Assembly: GCF_900168065.1 (NCBI RefSeq)
Contig: NZ_FUZZ01000004.1
Location: 682,001 to 746,000 of the forward strand
Source of the DNA: Chitinophaga ginsengisegetis
GTDB lineage: Bacteria; Bacteroidota; Bacteroidia; Chitinophagales; Chitinophagaceae
DNA length: 64,000 nucleotides
Direction: 5' to 3'
Positions within the stretch are counted from its first letter, which is position 1. Each line of letters starts with the position of its first letter. Shown here in pieces: positions 17,487 through 25,679 of this stretch. Made by a program: the position numbers and the translations under genes. The notes beneath the pieces are model-generated. The model was given only the letters and a program-made list of their open reading frames with translations, was not told where the DNA came from and did no database searches.

Positions 17487-18947
17487 ATGCCGGCGAAAAA
17501 CCCTGTTAAATTAACCGTATCCGACTTTATTCACAACCGCGTAGTGATAGAGGAGCTGGAGAGTTTAAAGAAAACCTTTGATCCTGCCGCCAGTGGTGGC
17601 AAACCGCTGATTGTATCTGACGTGCTGGATGCCGAAGGGCATCAATATGTAAACCTGGTACAGAAAGGTGGTGGCGTATTTGGTATTGCCCTCGTGGGAT
17701 ATACTTATATCCTGGAAGAAATGGGTATCCGGTTCCTCCGGCTGGCCGGCACCAGCGCGGGCGCCATCAATACCGCCCTGATGACAGTGATTAAAAATAA
17801 GTCCGATAAAAAATCAGCGGAAGTATTACAGGCCATCTGCGACCTGGATTTTTTTTCGCTGGTAGATGGACATCCTGCGGCACGCACACTGATCAAAAAT
17901 TTTATTACCCGGAAAAACTATATTGATAAAGCCAAAAATAAGCTGCTGGTTGTACTGGCGGCATTTGCATTGCTGATAGCCGGAGATGTGGTGCTGGTGG
18001 GACTCAGCAGCAAATACCCGGCGTTGTATGTATGGACCGGCATCTGTTTTATCCTCAGCGGATTTTTATCGCTGGTGCTTGGCATCGGTATTTCTTACGT
18101 GATCGATCTCTTTAAACGGCTGAAGAATTCAGGATATGGAATAAATCCGGGAGATGTTTTTTATGACTGGATCAAACGGCTGCTGCTGGAAAACCAGGTG
18201 GCCACAGTGAGCGATCTGAATAGAAAAGCTGCTATCTGCCCGGCGCTGCAATTGCGTGTGCCCAATCAAAGCGGGCTGGAAGAACTGAAGGGAGATGTAA
18301 CCTTTATTGCCTCCGAACTGGTTACCCAGAATAAGATCCAGTTCCCTGCCATGTGTTCCCTGTTCCGCACCGATGTGGATACCCTCTCTCCCGCAGGATT
18401 CATCCGCGCGTCGATGTCTATCCCCCTCTTCTTTGAATCTTATATGATCAATGATATTCCGGCAGATGATATCCGGATCAAAGACGCATGGAAGAAATTT
18501 TTTGGCATCACACAGCCGCCTTCCACTGCCCGTTTCGTTGATGGCGGCATCCTGTCCAATTTCCCGATCAGCATTTTTTTCAATGCCAATGTAACGGTGC
18601 CGAGGTTGCCATCATTTGGGATCGACCTGGACGACAGCAAGCCGGCGGACAAACAGGAGAATGCCTTCAGCTGGTCGCTCACGGGATATTTCGGACGCAT
18701 GTTTAATACCATCCGTAACTATTACGATAAAGATTTCCTGCTTAAAAATGAAGTGTATCAGCGCGGAGTAGGAAAAGTGGATTTGTCGTCCGATCAGTAT
18801 AACTGGCTGAACTTCTTCCTGTCTGATAAAGATAAAATAGACATGTTCGTACTCGGCGCCAAAGCTGCCTGTGAATTTTTAAGAACATTCGACTGGGATA
18901 CCTATAAAAACGACCGCACAGATCTTCAAATCCAACTCAAAAAATAA
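17487..18947 (+). CDS. Patatin-like phospholipase with an internal membrane hairpin
   Basis: Acyl hydrolase of the patatin family (486 aa). The oxyanion loop GGGVFGIALVG (about 61-71), nucleophile elbow GTSAG (Ser90) and catalytic aspartate in VDGGILSNFP (Asp350) form the Ser-Asp dyad. Between them, at about 150-171 and 177-206, are two strongly hydrophobic stretches separated by a short SSKYPALY loop. They read as a transmembrane hairpin inserted into the catalytic domain. The enzyme is therefore probably anchored in the inner membrane with its active site on the cytoplasmic face. The following gene (2-bp gap) encodes another membrane protein, suggesting a two-gene unit. It probably acts on membrane lipids, in remodelling or defence against foreign lipids; the substrate is not shown by the sequence. 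Confidence 0.88.
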   Translation: MPAKNPVKLTVSDFIHNRVVIEELESLKKTFDPAASGGKPLIVSDVLDAEGHQYVNLVQKGGGVFGIALVGYTYILEEMGIRFLRLAGTSAGAINTALMTVIKNKSDKKSAEVLQAICDLDFFSLVDGHPAARTLIKNFITRKNYIDKAKNKLLVVLAAFALLIAGDVVLVGLSSKYPALYVWTGICFILSGFLSLVLGIGISYVIDLFKRLKNSGYGINPGDVFYDWIKRLLLENQVATVSDLNRKAAICPALQLRVPNQSGLEELKGDVTFIASELVTQNKIQFPAMCSLFRTDVDTLSPAGFIRASMSIPLFFESYMINDIPADDIRIKDAWKKFFGITQPPSTARFVDGGILSNFPISIFFNANVTVPRLPSFGIDLDDSKPADKQENAFSWSLTGYFGRMFNTIRNYYDKDFLLKNEVYQRGVGKVDLSSDQYNWLNFFLSDKDKIDMFVLGAKAACEFLRTFDWDTYKNDRTDLQIQLKK

Positions 18948-18949
18948 AT

Positions 18950-19627
18950 ATGGAACCTGTTATTGCAAATGCCTGGTGTTGGTTATGTTTTTCTGCAGCC
19001 CTATTGCTGCTCACCGCTTTTATTATGCTCCGGCAGGCACGGCACTTTTATCTCCTGGATGTAGTGGTGCGCAAGTTCAGCATCATCGATCTGCAGTTTC
19101 CCGCTTCTTCCAAAGAAATTCCGGAGCTGATCAAAGGCATCTATGCGTTGCCGGCGCCGCAACGATCACGCACGCTTTCAGCCCTCCGCGGACAGCTGTG
19201 GGTCGATTTCCTTTTCATGCCCGCCCTCTACGGAAGTATCTTCCTGTTGTGCATACAGGTAGCCGATAAGATGACACCCGCCGGCGAAATATTCTTTGAA
19301 TGCCTCGCATGGCTCCAGCTCATCGCCTGGTTATTTGATGCAATGGAAAACGGCTACCTGCTGAATAAAATAAAACCGGATGTAACGCCCTCCACGCCTG
19401 AAGTACACAAAGCATATCAACAAATGGTGTTTGCCAAATGGATCCTTTTATTAACCGGCATCGTATGCGCCCTCTCCGCATTGTTGTTTTTCTGGGTGTC
19501 CGGGAAATATGAAACGCGGTCGCTGCATTACCTGTTGATCCTTGTAGGAGAAGGGATCGTATTTGTTATAGCGGAGGTAATTGCAGGCAGGCGCAAAGTC
19601 CCCGAAGATGCAGCTCCGGTTGTATAA
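18950..19627 (+). CDS. Hypothetical membrane protein, partner of the patatin
   Basis: I do not recognise the family. The 225-aa protein has about four hydrophobic helices: about 9-27 (CWLCFSAALLLLTAFIML), 84-104 (LFMPALYGSIFLLCIQVA), 158-182 (WILLLTGIVCALSALLFFW) and 192-210 (LLILVGEGIVFVIAEVIA). A cytoplasmic loop lies between the first and second helices. ATG 18950 begins 2 bp after the patatin stop, so the two are co-transcribed and probably translationally coupled. The sequence offers no catalytic motif. A structural or regulatory partner of the patatin is the simplest reading. Confidence 0.75.
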   Translation: MEPVIANAWCWLCFSAALLLLTAFIMLRQARHFYLLDVVVRKFSIIDLQFPASSKEIPELIKGIYALPAPQRSRTLSALRGQLWVDFLFMPALYGSIFLLCIQVADKMTPAGEIFFECLAWLQLIAWLFDAMENGYLLNKIKPDVTPSTPEVHKAYQQMVFAKWILLLTGIVCALSALLFFWVSGKYETRSLHYLLILVGEGIVFVIAEVIAGRRKVPEDAAPVV

Positions 19628-19683
19628 CGGGTGTTATTAAGATGTAAATTTATTCAACCATTCCACGTTTCACTTTAATTCCC

Positions 19684-21252
19684 ATGAACACGATGCAATC
19701 CAGAAGACATTTTATTAAAAACGCAGGCATAGGTCTTGCAGGAATCGGGTTTCTTCCGGTGCTGGGCCCTATCGGTCAACTATGGCGCCCTTCCGTACTG
19801 CTGCCCCACGCCCTTCCCGAATCGCAGGGAGTATCATCCGGCGGAATCCTTTCTTTTATTGAAGCGGCCAATGCCTCCGGCATCAGTTGGCATAGCTTTG
19901 TTTTATTACGACACGGGCATATTGTAGCCGAAGGCTGGTGGAATCCTTATGCAGCGGAATTTACACACTCGCTGTATTCTCTCTCCAAAAGCTTTACCAG
20001 CACCGCAATCGGCATGCTGGTAAAAGAAGGCAAACTGGATATTCAAAGCCCCGTCGTTTCATTTTTCCCTAAAGACGTACCGGCTAATCCGTCATCTAAT
20101 CTTCAGAAAATGACGGTAAAGCACCTGCTTACCATGAACACCGGCAACGGCGCAGATACTATGCCGCCAATGCTTAAATCAAATAAAACCTGGGTACAAA
20201 CGTTCCTGGAACAACCTGTTGACTTTGAACCCGGCACCCATTTCCTGTACAATACCGGCGCTACGTATATGCTCGGAGCCATCCTCCATGCCGTTACGGG
20301 GCAAACGCTGGAACGATATCTCGCTCCCCGGCTGTTTGAGCCGCTGGATATTACCGGGTACGACTGGGAAACCTCTCCGCAGGGATTGAATACTGCCGGA
20401 TATGGCCTCCGTGTTAAAACAACAGACATCGCAAAACTGGGGCAGCTATATCTGCAAAAAGGAAAATGGAATGGCAAAACATTACTCACCGAAAGCTGGG
20501 TAAAAGATGCCACCGGCTACCAAACGTCCTCACAACAAGGCAACGGCGATTGGGCCCAGGGATACGGCTACCAGTTCTGGCAGTGCAGGCATGGCGCCTA
20601 TCGCGGCGACGGCGCCTTCGGTCAGTATTGTATTGTAATGCCCGGTAAAGATGCAGTGCTGGCAGTGACCAGTCAAACCGCCGACATGCAGCAATCCCTT
20701 AACATCATCTGGGAACACCTGCTGCCCGCTCTTCACGATGGCGTGCTGCCGGATAATCCTTCGGAACAGGCCGCGCTGAAAACAGCATTGGGTCGTTTAG
20801 CCCTGCCCGTAGTTACAGGCAACACTGCCAACGACATGGCTTCCCGGTACAACCGCAAAACCTGGACACTCGATAAAAACGATTTTAATGCCACCTCCAT
20901 GCAGTTCGACTTCTCACCGGCCGGTTGTACCTGGACCACGCAAACAGCCGAAGGCGTTGCCAGTATCCGCTTAGGCTGGGAAAAATGGATGCTGAATAAG
21001 GAACGCCAGCTTTATAAATTCCCTGAAGTGGGATTGAACCATCAGCCCACCAAAGTAGCAGGCACCGCTACCTGGATCAACAACAACACGCTGCAGCTGA
21101 ACCTTCGCTTCGTGGAAACCTTGCATGGCGACAGGATTCAATGTGTATTTGAAGGAGATAAATTAACCGTTACGTTCCTCGATAGCCTGACTGCCATGTC
21201 CGCAGGCAAGGTTGATAGCCGGAAACCATTGAGTGGCGTTATGAAGGGTTGA
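19684..21252 (+). CDS. Beta-lactamase-family serine hydrolase, twin-arginine-like signal
   Basis: Exported serine hydrolase of the class C beta-lactamase / DD-peptidase fold (522 aa). The N-terminus MQSRRHFIKNAGIGLAG is a twin-arginine-type signal. The catalytic SxxK is S99-L-S-K102 within LYSLSKSFTSTAIG. A second-motif tyrosine is seen in FLYNTGATYMLGAIL (about 185-199), and HGAYRGDGAFGQY (about 305) is in the place of the third motif. The last ~130 residues are a beta-rich accessory domain. Such enzymes are esterases, D-aminopeptidases or peptidases more often than antibiotic-resistance lactamases. It stands alone and is closed by a terminator. Confidence 0.88.
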   Translation: MNTMQSRRHFIKNAGIGLAGIGFLPVLGPIGQLWRPSVLLPHALPESQGVSSGGILSFIEAANASGISWHSFVLLRHGHIVAEGWWNPYAAEFTHSLYSLSKSFTSTAIGMLVKEGKLDIQSPVVSFFPKDVPANPSSNLQKMTVKHLLTMNTGNGADTMPPMLKSNKTWVQTFLEQPVDFEPGTHFLYNTGATYMLGAILHAVTGQTLERYLAPRLFEPLDITGYDWETSPQGLNTAGYGLRVKTTDIAKLGQLYLQKGKWNGKTLLTESWVKDATGYQTSSQQGNGDWAQGYGYQFWQCRHGAYRGDGAFGQYCIVMPGKDAVLAVTSQTADMQQSLNIIWEHLLPALHDGVLPDNPSEQAALKTALGRLALPVVTGNTANDMASRYNRKTWTLDKNDFNATSMQFDFSPAGCTWTTQTAEGVASIRLGWEKWMLNKERQLYKFPEVGLNHQPTKVAGTATWINNNTLQLNLRFVETLHGDRIQCVFEGDKLTVTFLDSLTAMSAGKVDSRKPLSGVMKG

Positions 21253-21286
21253 GCCGTGTATGTTGCTCATATGTGGTAAAGGACTG

Positions 21287-21313
21287 GTCCCGCTTTGTGA
21301 GCGGGACTTTTTT
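21287..21313 (+). terminator. Intrinsic terminator after the serine hydrolase
   Basis: GTCCCGCT (21287-21294) and AGCGGGAC (21300-21307) form an 8-bp stem with a TTGTG loop, followed by six T residues. Confidence 0.92.
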
Positions 21314-21326
21314 CCTAATCTCACAA

Positions 21327-21395
21327 TTGTCGCAAATCGCCCCTAAGAATGTCGTTTTAACCAACCCTCACATTGCGGCAACGCCGCTACCTTTA
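21327..21395 (+). promoter_or_regulatory. Candidate AraC-type promoter of the DUF1905 gene
   Basis: Two TGTCG-containing boxes start at 21328 and 21350 (22 bp apart). The second runs into TTTTAACC, and a -7-like TACCTTTA follows at 21388-21395. The spacing and box-to-promoter distance resemble the three AraC promoters near 60-62 kb, but the box sequence differs, so another regulator is likely. Confidence 0.4.
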
Positions 21396-21415
21396 TCTTA
21401 CAAAATCATATTCAT

Positions 21416-21715
21416 ATGGCAACTGTAAAAGAAGCACCCGCAAAAGGCAAGCTGAACAAGCAGTTTAGCGCAACACTACTGAAAAGTCCCAACGCTGGCG
21501 GCTGGACCTACGTGATATGGCCCGATTCCGTGGTATTTTTTGGCACCCGTGGCCTGGTAAAGGTAAAAGGCACCATCGACAACCACCCTTTTCAGAGCTC
21601 GTTTATGGCCCTGGGAGATGGTACCCACAAGCTCCCTGTAAAAGTGGAACTAAGAAAGCTACTGGGAAAAGAAGCCGGGGATGCCGTAACGGTGAAGCTC
21701 ACGGAACGGCTCTGA
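21416..21715 (+). CDS. DUF1905 domain protein
   Basis: A 99-aa cytoplasmic beta-barrel-like protein of the DUF1905 family. The core runs from FSATLLKSPNAGGWTYVIWP through GLVKVKGTIDNHPFQSSFM to KLPVKVELRKLLGKEAGDAV, covering nearly the whole length. The family often occurs fused to or beside YdeI-type proteins and has no established activity. The start at ATG 21416 is preceded by a possible AraC-type promoter. The gene is followed by the 11-bp-period repeat rather than a terminator. Confidence 0.85.
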   Translation: MATVKEAPAKGKLNKQFSATLLKSPNAGGWTYVIWPDSVVFFGTRGLVKVKGTIDNHPFQSSFMALGDGTHKLPVKVELRKLLGKEAGDAVTVKLTERL

Positions 21716-21755
21716 CGTACCGTCAGCCCGGAATTTTTAGCGACCTCATGTGGAC

Positions 21756-21854
21756 ATAGTGCATGGATAGTGCATCAATAGTGCATGAGGAGTGCATGAG
21801 GAGTGCATGCGAACAGTATAGATAGTGCATGGATGGTCCATGAGATACCCATGT
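21756..21854. repeat. Minisatellite with an 11-bp period, unit about ATAGTGCATGG
   Basis: Consecutive 11-mers from 21756 read ATAGTGCATGG, ATAGTGCATCA, ATAGTGCATGA, GGAGTGCATGA, GGAGTGCATGC, a degenerate GAACAGTATAG, ATAGTGCATGG, ATGGTCCATGA and a weak ninth copy. The core AGTGCATG recurs in six units. The array lies in the gap between two convergent genes. The period is close to one helical turn. Confidence 0.9.
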
Positions 21855-21904
21855 CCGAAGTATTGCAGAGGCATCCGGGAAGTAACTGGGATACCGGGCT
21901 TCCT

Positions 21905-23518
21905 CTACTTAAACACCTCCCAAATCACTTCCCCGATATTCCCACCCGGCACCTGTATATTCAGCAGCGCCGCCACAGTAGGCGCAATATCCGTCATACC
22001 GGTGGTACGATAGGTTTTCCCGGGCTTAATCCCCCAGCCCATCCATACAAGCGGGATATGCGCATCATAGGGATACCACAGGCCATGTGTGGCGCCGCTG
22101 CGGCCACCATCTTTCCAGCCGGCCTGCATCAGCAGGATCACATCGCCGCCGCGCTGCTTATTGTAACCATTTATCAGCATGGTGCGTAATGGCTCATGCA
22201 AAGCGGCCGTACCGAGGTCGTGTAAACTAACGGCGTCGGCTATACCAGGCGTTGCTTTCAACTTCTCTGTTACCAGTGTTATTACCTGTTGCAGGGGAAT
22301 GTTCCGGGCGGCAAAGGCGGGCCGGTTGAGGTATAGCTGGTAAGCCGACAAAGCCACTATGCCATTTGCCACACCAAATTGTTCCGCAATAGCGGTGTTA
22401 ATGTCTTTCAATACCGCGTCTGCATCCAGCAAACCGGTTGGCAGCCGGTGTGTTTCAAGGAAGCCGGGCGACTGCGACACACCATGATCCGCGGTAATAA
22501 AATAGAGGTAGTTTCCTTTGCCGAATCTTTTATCGAGATAGGTGAAGAATGCCTCCAGGTCTTTATCAAGCCGCAGGTAAAGATCTTCTTCTTCAATAGA
22601 ATTAGGACCAAACTGGTGGCCAACAGCATCAGGAGAAGAAAAGCTGACGGCCAGAAAATCTGTTTCCGTACCGGCGCCAAGCGCGTACCCTTCTATGGCT
22701 GCTTTGGCAAAAGCAAAAGTAAGCGTGTTGCCATAAGGAGTGGTACGTATGGAGTTCTTTTCCCTGCCGGTGAAAGTGTGCGGAAACACCGGCGCCTTTT
22801 CATGACCAAATGATTTCTCATAGTCTTTATTATCCGCATCACTTTGCGTGTAACTGCTGATGGGATATAATGTTTCCCAGCCATTGTCCAGGTATTTCAC
22901 CGGGAGCTGTTGTTCGTTGAAGCGTTGCGCCCATTCGGGCAGTGCCTTCATGTAATAGCTGCTGGAAATAAAGTTGCCCGATTTACCATCATACCAGAAA
23001 GCCGCATTGGCGGTATGCCCCGCAGGAAGAATAGAGGCCCTGTCTTTCAGCGCTACGCCTACTACTTTGCTTCTGAAATTGGTGGCCAGCCGCAGCTCAT
23101 CTGTTACGGTAGAAACAAGCAGATTGCGGGGCGACATATTCCCTGCTTTTCCTTCTGCGCCTACCGTGGTTTCGGTGCTGTCTTCCGTGCAGTACATGGA
23201 TCGCTGTAACTCCCGGCTGTACCAGTCGTTGTCCACGATGCCATGCACTGCCGGACTGCTGCCGGTGTATACGGAAGTATGTCCGCAGGCGGTTACCGTA
23301 GGCGCGTAATTAATATACGTTTGCTCGCATTTAAAACCTTCGCGCAACAGGCGTTTAAAGCCGCCATTCCCATATCTTGCGGCGTAGCGGTACAGGTAAT
23401 CCCAACGCATCTGGTCTACCATCATGCCCACTACAATTTTGGGTTTGGGTGCAGGCGACTGTGCCGCCGCATTCATCGCCAGCATCAACAGGATGCCTGC
23501 CGTATAAAGTTGTTTCAT
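21905..23518 (-). CDS. PafA-type alkaline phosphatase
   Basis: Exported phosphomonoesterase of the alkaline phosphatase superfamily (537 aa) resembling Elizabethkingia PafA. A signal peptide spans residues 1-20 (ending NAAAQ). The core begins PKIVVGMMVDQMRWDYLYRY (first metal aspartate at 35). The nucleophile is Thr76 in PTVTACGH, the substrate Asn is Asn97 in IVDNDW, and the Lys-Arg pair of phosphate-monoesterase-type members is K158-D-R160. ITADHGVSQSPG and, near the C-terminus, SGATHG complete the two-zinc site. It releases phosphate from sugar phosphates and other monoesters in the periplasm. It is the last gene of the minus-strand SusCD locus, 9 bp beyond the propeller gene. Confidence 0.92.
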   Translation of the reverse strand: MKQLYTAGILLMLAMNAAAQSPAPKPKIVVGMMVDQMRWDYLYRYAARYGNGGFKRLLREGFKCEQTYINYAPTVTACGHTSVYTGSSPAVHGIVDNDWYSRELQRSMYCTEDSTETTVGAEGKAGNMSPRNLLVSTVTDELRLATNFRSKVVGVALKDRASILPAGHTANAAFWYDGKSGNFISSSYYMKALPEWAQRFNEQQLPVKYLDNGWETLYPISSYTQSDADNKDYEKSFGHEKAPVFPHTFTGREKNSIRTTPYGNTLTFAFAKAAIEGYALGAGTETDFLAVSFSSPDAVGHQFGPNSIEEEDLYLRLDKDLEAFFTYLDKRFGKGNYLYFITADHGVSQSPGFLETHRLPTGLLDADAVLKDINTAIAEQFGVANGIVALSAYQLYLNRPAFAARNIPLQQVITLVTEKLKATPGIADAVSLHDLGTAALHEPLRTMLINGYNKQRGGDVILLMQAGWKDGGRSGATHGLWYPYDAHIPLVWMGWGIKPGKTYRTTGMTDIAPTVAALLNIQVPGGNIGEVIWEVFK

Positions 23519-23527
23519 ACTTTTAAA

Positions 23528-25669
23528 TTATTCTAATACTTTCAGGTAACGCGCCATCCAGTAGGGCAACAAAAATTCATCTCCCGCCAGCTCGGATTCG
23601 CCGTTGCTGCCACCATCCAGGGTAAAGGCATTGGCGTTATGACGGTGTACGGGCTGTTCATCCAGCGGCAGCAGCACTTCGGTGTACTGGTGCCGGAAAT
23701 TTGGCGGAAGGAGGGTAATATCTTTACGGTTAGAATTGGTAATCTTCCAGCTGATCAGGTCCATCGGGAAAGTTTGCAGCCACCAGGTAGTGGCAGATGC
23801 GTCGAAGTCTCCTGTGGTGGCCAGTGTAATCAGGTTCCATACGGCGTTCTTCTCCGGTTGCTCCACTTCCCAGTGGTTACGGATAGCGCCTTTGTATTGT
23901 GCCTTCAGCTCATCGGTGAATGCGTATTTATACAACACCCAATAAGTAAGAAAAGCCATTTCATCGTCAGAATGATTCCAGTCGCCCATCCCCATATCAA
24001 TTCCCTGGTGCAGGTATCCTGGTGTGGGTTTGATGGTGCGATAGTCGATCTGTATATTTTTCAGATAGCCGTACTTGTTAAGCAATTTATACGCTTCTGT
24101 TTTATATTTTTCTTTGCCTGTTAATTTATACGCCAGCTGTAAACCCGCAATGATAGTAGTGCTGCCCAGTCGCCGGTCGCCGATGGTAGTCGGGTACCAG
24201 TTGATGTACTCCGGGTTCCAGCGGGCCCAGAGCGTGGGCTTGTTGTCAATGTCCACCATTGTATACTTATGATCTACAATGTGCGTCATGATTTTATCAA
24301 TAAAAGCAGTGACCCGCTTCTTTTCCTCCGGTGTTTCTGCCACCATTTCGTTTAATACCGCGGTGATCCAGATATAGGCTACATATTCATCGCTACTGGT
24401 ATGCCCTTTCCACTCCCATTCGGGATCGGGTGAATCGCGCCATCTTTCAGGGTCAGAATTTTTATAGCCTTTTCTTTCAAATGTCCGGGAAGGAAATCCT
24501 GTTAACTGGTTGATGGATAAAATCCTTTCAAATGCTTCAAACGCCTCCCAGGCATATCTTTTAGCCGTTGGATCATGTGTAACCGCATACCGGAAAGCCT
24601 GGCTGCCGAGGTAAAAGCTGCTCCACAAACCATCATTATCGGTATCCGCCATTTCAGCTGATCCTACGTCGCCGGGAGGATTCAGGAGGAGGTTGGCGAT
24701 GAAGCCATAACGGATGTGCCGCTCGCGGATCTTGCGTTCAAAGAAAGCGGTTTTCTGCGCGAGTGTTTGTTGTATAAAAGTAATTTTATTAAGACCGGTA
24801 CCGGTTAATACATACACATCACCATGACTATCGGCGGCCATACTTTTCACCACATCCTGATCCAGCCAACGTTTGGAGGCAAAGTAACGGTAGGTGCCGG
24901 AATCGGTACGCATAAAAGCACCCGCACCGGTGCCTGCCCAGATATGCCCGTTGGTCACCAGCAGCTCACTGATAACTGGAACGGGTACACGCGTTTGCAG
25001 CGACATACTCGTATCTCCACTGTTGCGGTTAATACCATAGTAGCCATTAGCAGTACCGAGCAGGATATCGTTTCCTTTGAAAGCCATTGCGGTAGCATCT
25101 TTCACCTTATGTACCGGAACAAACCGGTGGTCCTTCAGCACATACACGGCTTTATTGGTTAAGATAAAGAAAGTGCCTCCATTAGCTTCCATCCGTTGCA
25201 CGTCTTCAGGAATAAGCGGCAGCTCTTCCAGTTTTCCGTTGTTACCAATGGCCAGCGCGTTGCTGCCAGACAACAACATACGACCGGCAGCATCTACTGC
25301 TACCCGGCTAAATTTCCCCTGCGGGAGATTGATATACGGGATGCCTGCATAACCATTGGTCAGGCATTTATCTGCATAGAGATAATATAAATGACCACTT
25401 CCTTCCTGTGTAGTAACATCCACGGGGATCTTCTGCGCCAGCGGGCGGAAACGCAGATCGCGCACCAGGTCGTTTCCACTGAGGCGATAAAAGCCCTGCT
25501 TCGTAAGCACCTGTACGTTATCGTTGTAATCGGTGATCACTTTGATCAGCTCCAATCCCTGCGGAACGTTGTATTTAACGGAAACCGCCTGTGTAAAAGG
25601 CAGGTCGGACGTGGCACGGGCAGAATACGACAGCAGCAGGGCTGCCGCCAGGTAAGTTATTTTCATCAT
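23528..25669 (-). CDS. Secreted propeller plus helical-toroid protein of unknown activity
   Basis: A 713-aa exported protein with a signal peptide (residues 1-19, ending YSARA). Residues about 30-310 are beta-propeller repeats of the Reg_prop kind usually seen in hybrid two-component sensors (for example NVQVLTKQGFYRLSGNDLV, DILLGTANGYYGINRN, HIWAGTGAGAFMRTDSG). From about 325 to 690 the sequence becomes helical, with conserved-looking acidic and aromatic clusters: DTDNDGLWSSFYLGSQAFRY, EWKGHTSSDEYVAYIW, MGDWNHSDDEMAFLTYW. These suggest an alpha/alpha-toroid fold like six-hairpin glycosidases or lyases. I cannot place it in a numbered CAZy family. There is no kinase domain and no membrane anchor. 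It lies between the glycosidase-like and PafA genes in the SusCD operon, so a degradative role is inferred. Confidence 0.75.
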   Translation of the reverse strand: MMKITYLAAALLLSYSARATSDLPFTQAVSVKYNVPQGLELIKVITDYNDNVQVLTKQGFYRLSGNDLVRDLRFRPLAQKIPVDVTTQEGSGHLYYLYADKCLTNGYAGIPYINLPQGKFSRVAVDAAGRMLLSGSNALAIGNNGKLEELPLIPEDVQRMEANGGTFFILTNKAVYVLKDHRFVPVHKVKDATAMAFKGNDILLGTANGYYGINRNSGDTSMSLQTRVPVPVISELLVTNGHIWAGTGAGAFMRTDSGTYRYFASKRWLDQDVVKSMAADSHGDVYVLTGTGLNKITFIQQTLAQKTAFFERKIRERHIRYGFIANLLLNPPGDVGSAEMADTDNDGLWSSFYLGSQAFRYAVTHDPTAKRYAWEAFEAFERILSINQLTGFPSRTFERKGYKNSDPERWRDSPDPEWEWKGHTSSDEYVAYIWITAVLNEMVAETPEEKKRVTAFIDKIMTHIVDHKYTMVDIDNKPTLWARWNPEYINWYPTTIGDRRLGSTTIIAGLQLAYKLTGKEKYKTEAYKLLNKYGYLKNIQIDYRTIKPTPGYLHQGIDMGMGDWNHSDDEMAFLTYWVLYKYAFTDELKAQYKGAIRNHWEVEQPEKNAVWNLITLATTGDFDASATTWWLQTFPMDLISWKITNSNRKDITLLPPNFRHQYTEVLLPLDEQPVHRHNANAFTLDGGSNGESELAGDEFLLPYWMARYLKVLE

Positions 25670-25679
25670 CCCAATAATT

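Noticed and set aside
17487..19627. Patatin and membrane partner considered as an anti-phage (CBASS-like) effector system
   Set aside because: No nucleotidyltransferase, sensor or ancillary defence gene is adjacent, and the neighbours are ordinary metabolic genes.
21756..21854. 11-bp repeats considered as a CRISPR array
   Set aside because: The units are too short, contiguous without spacers and degenerate, and there are no cas genes in the window.
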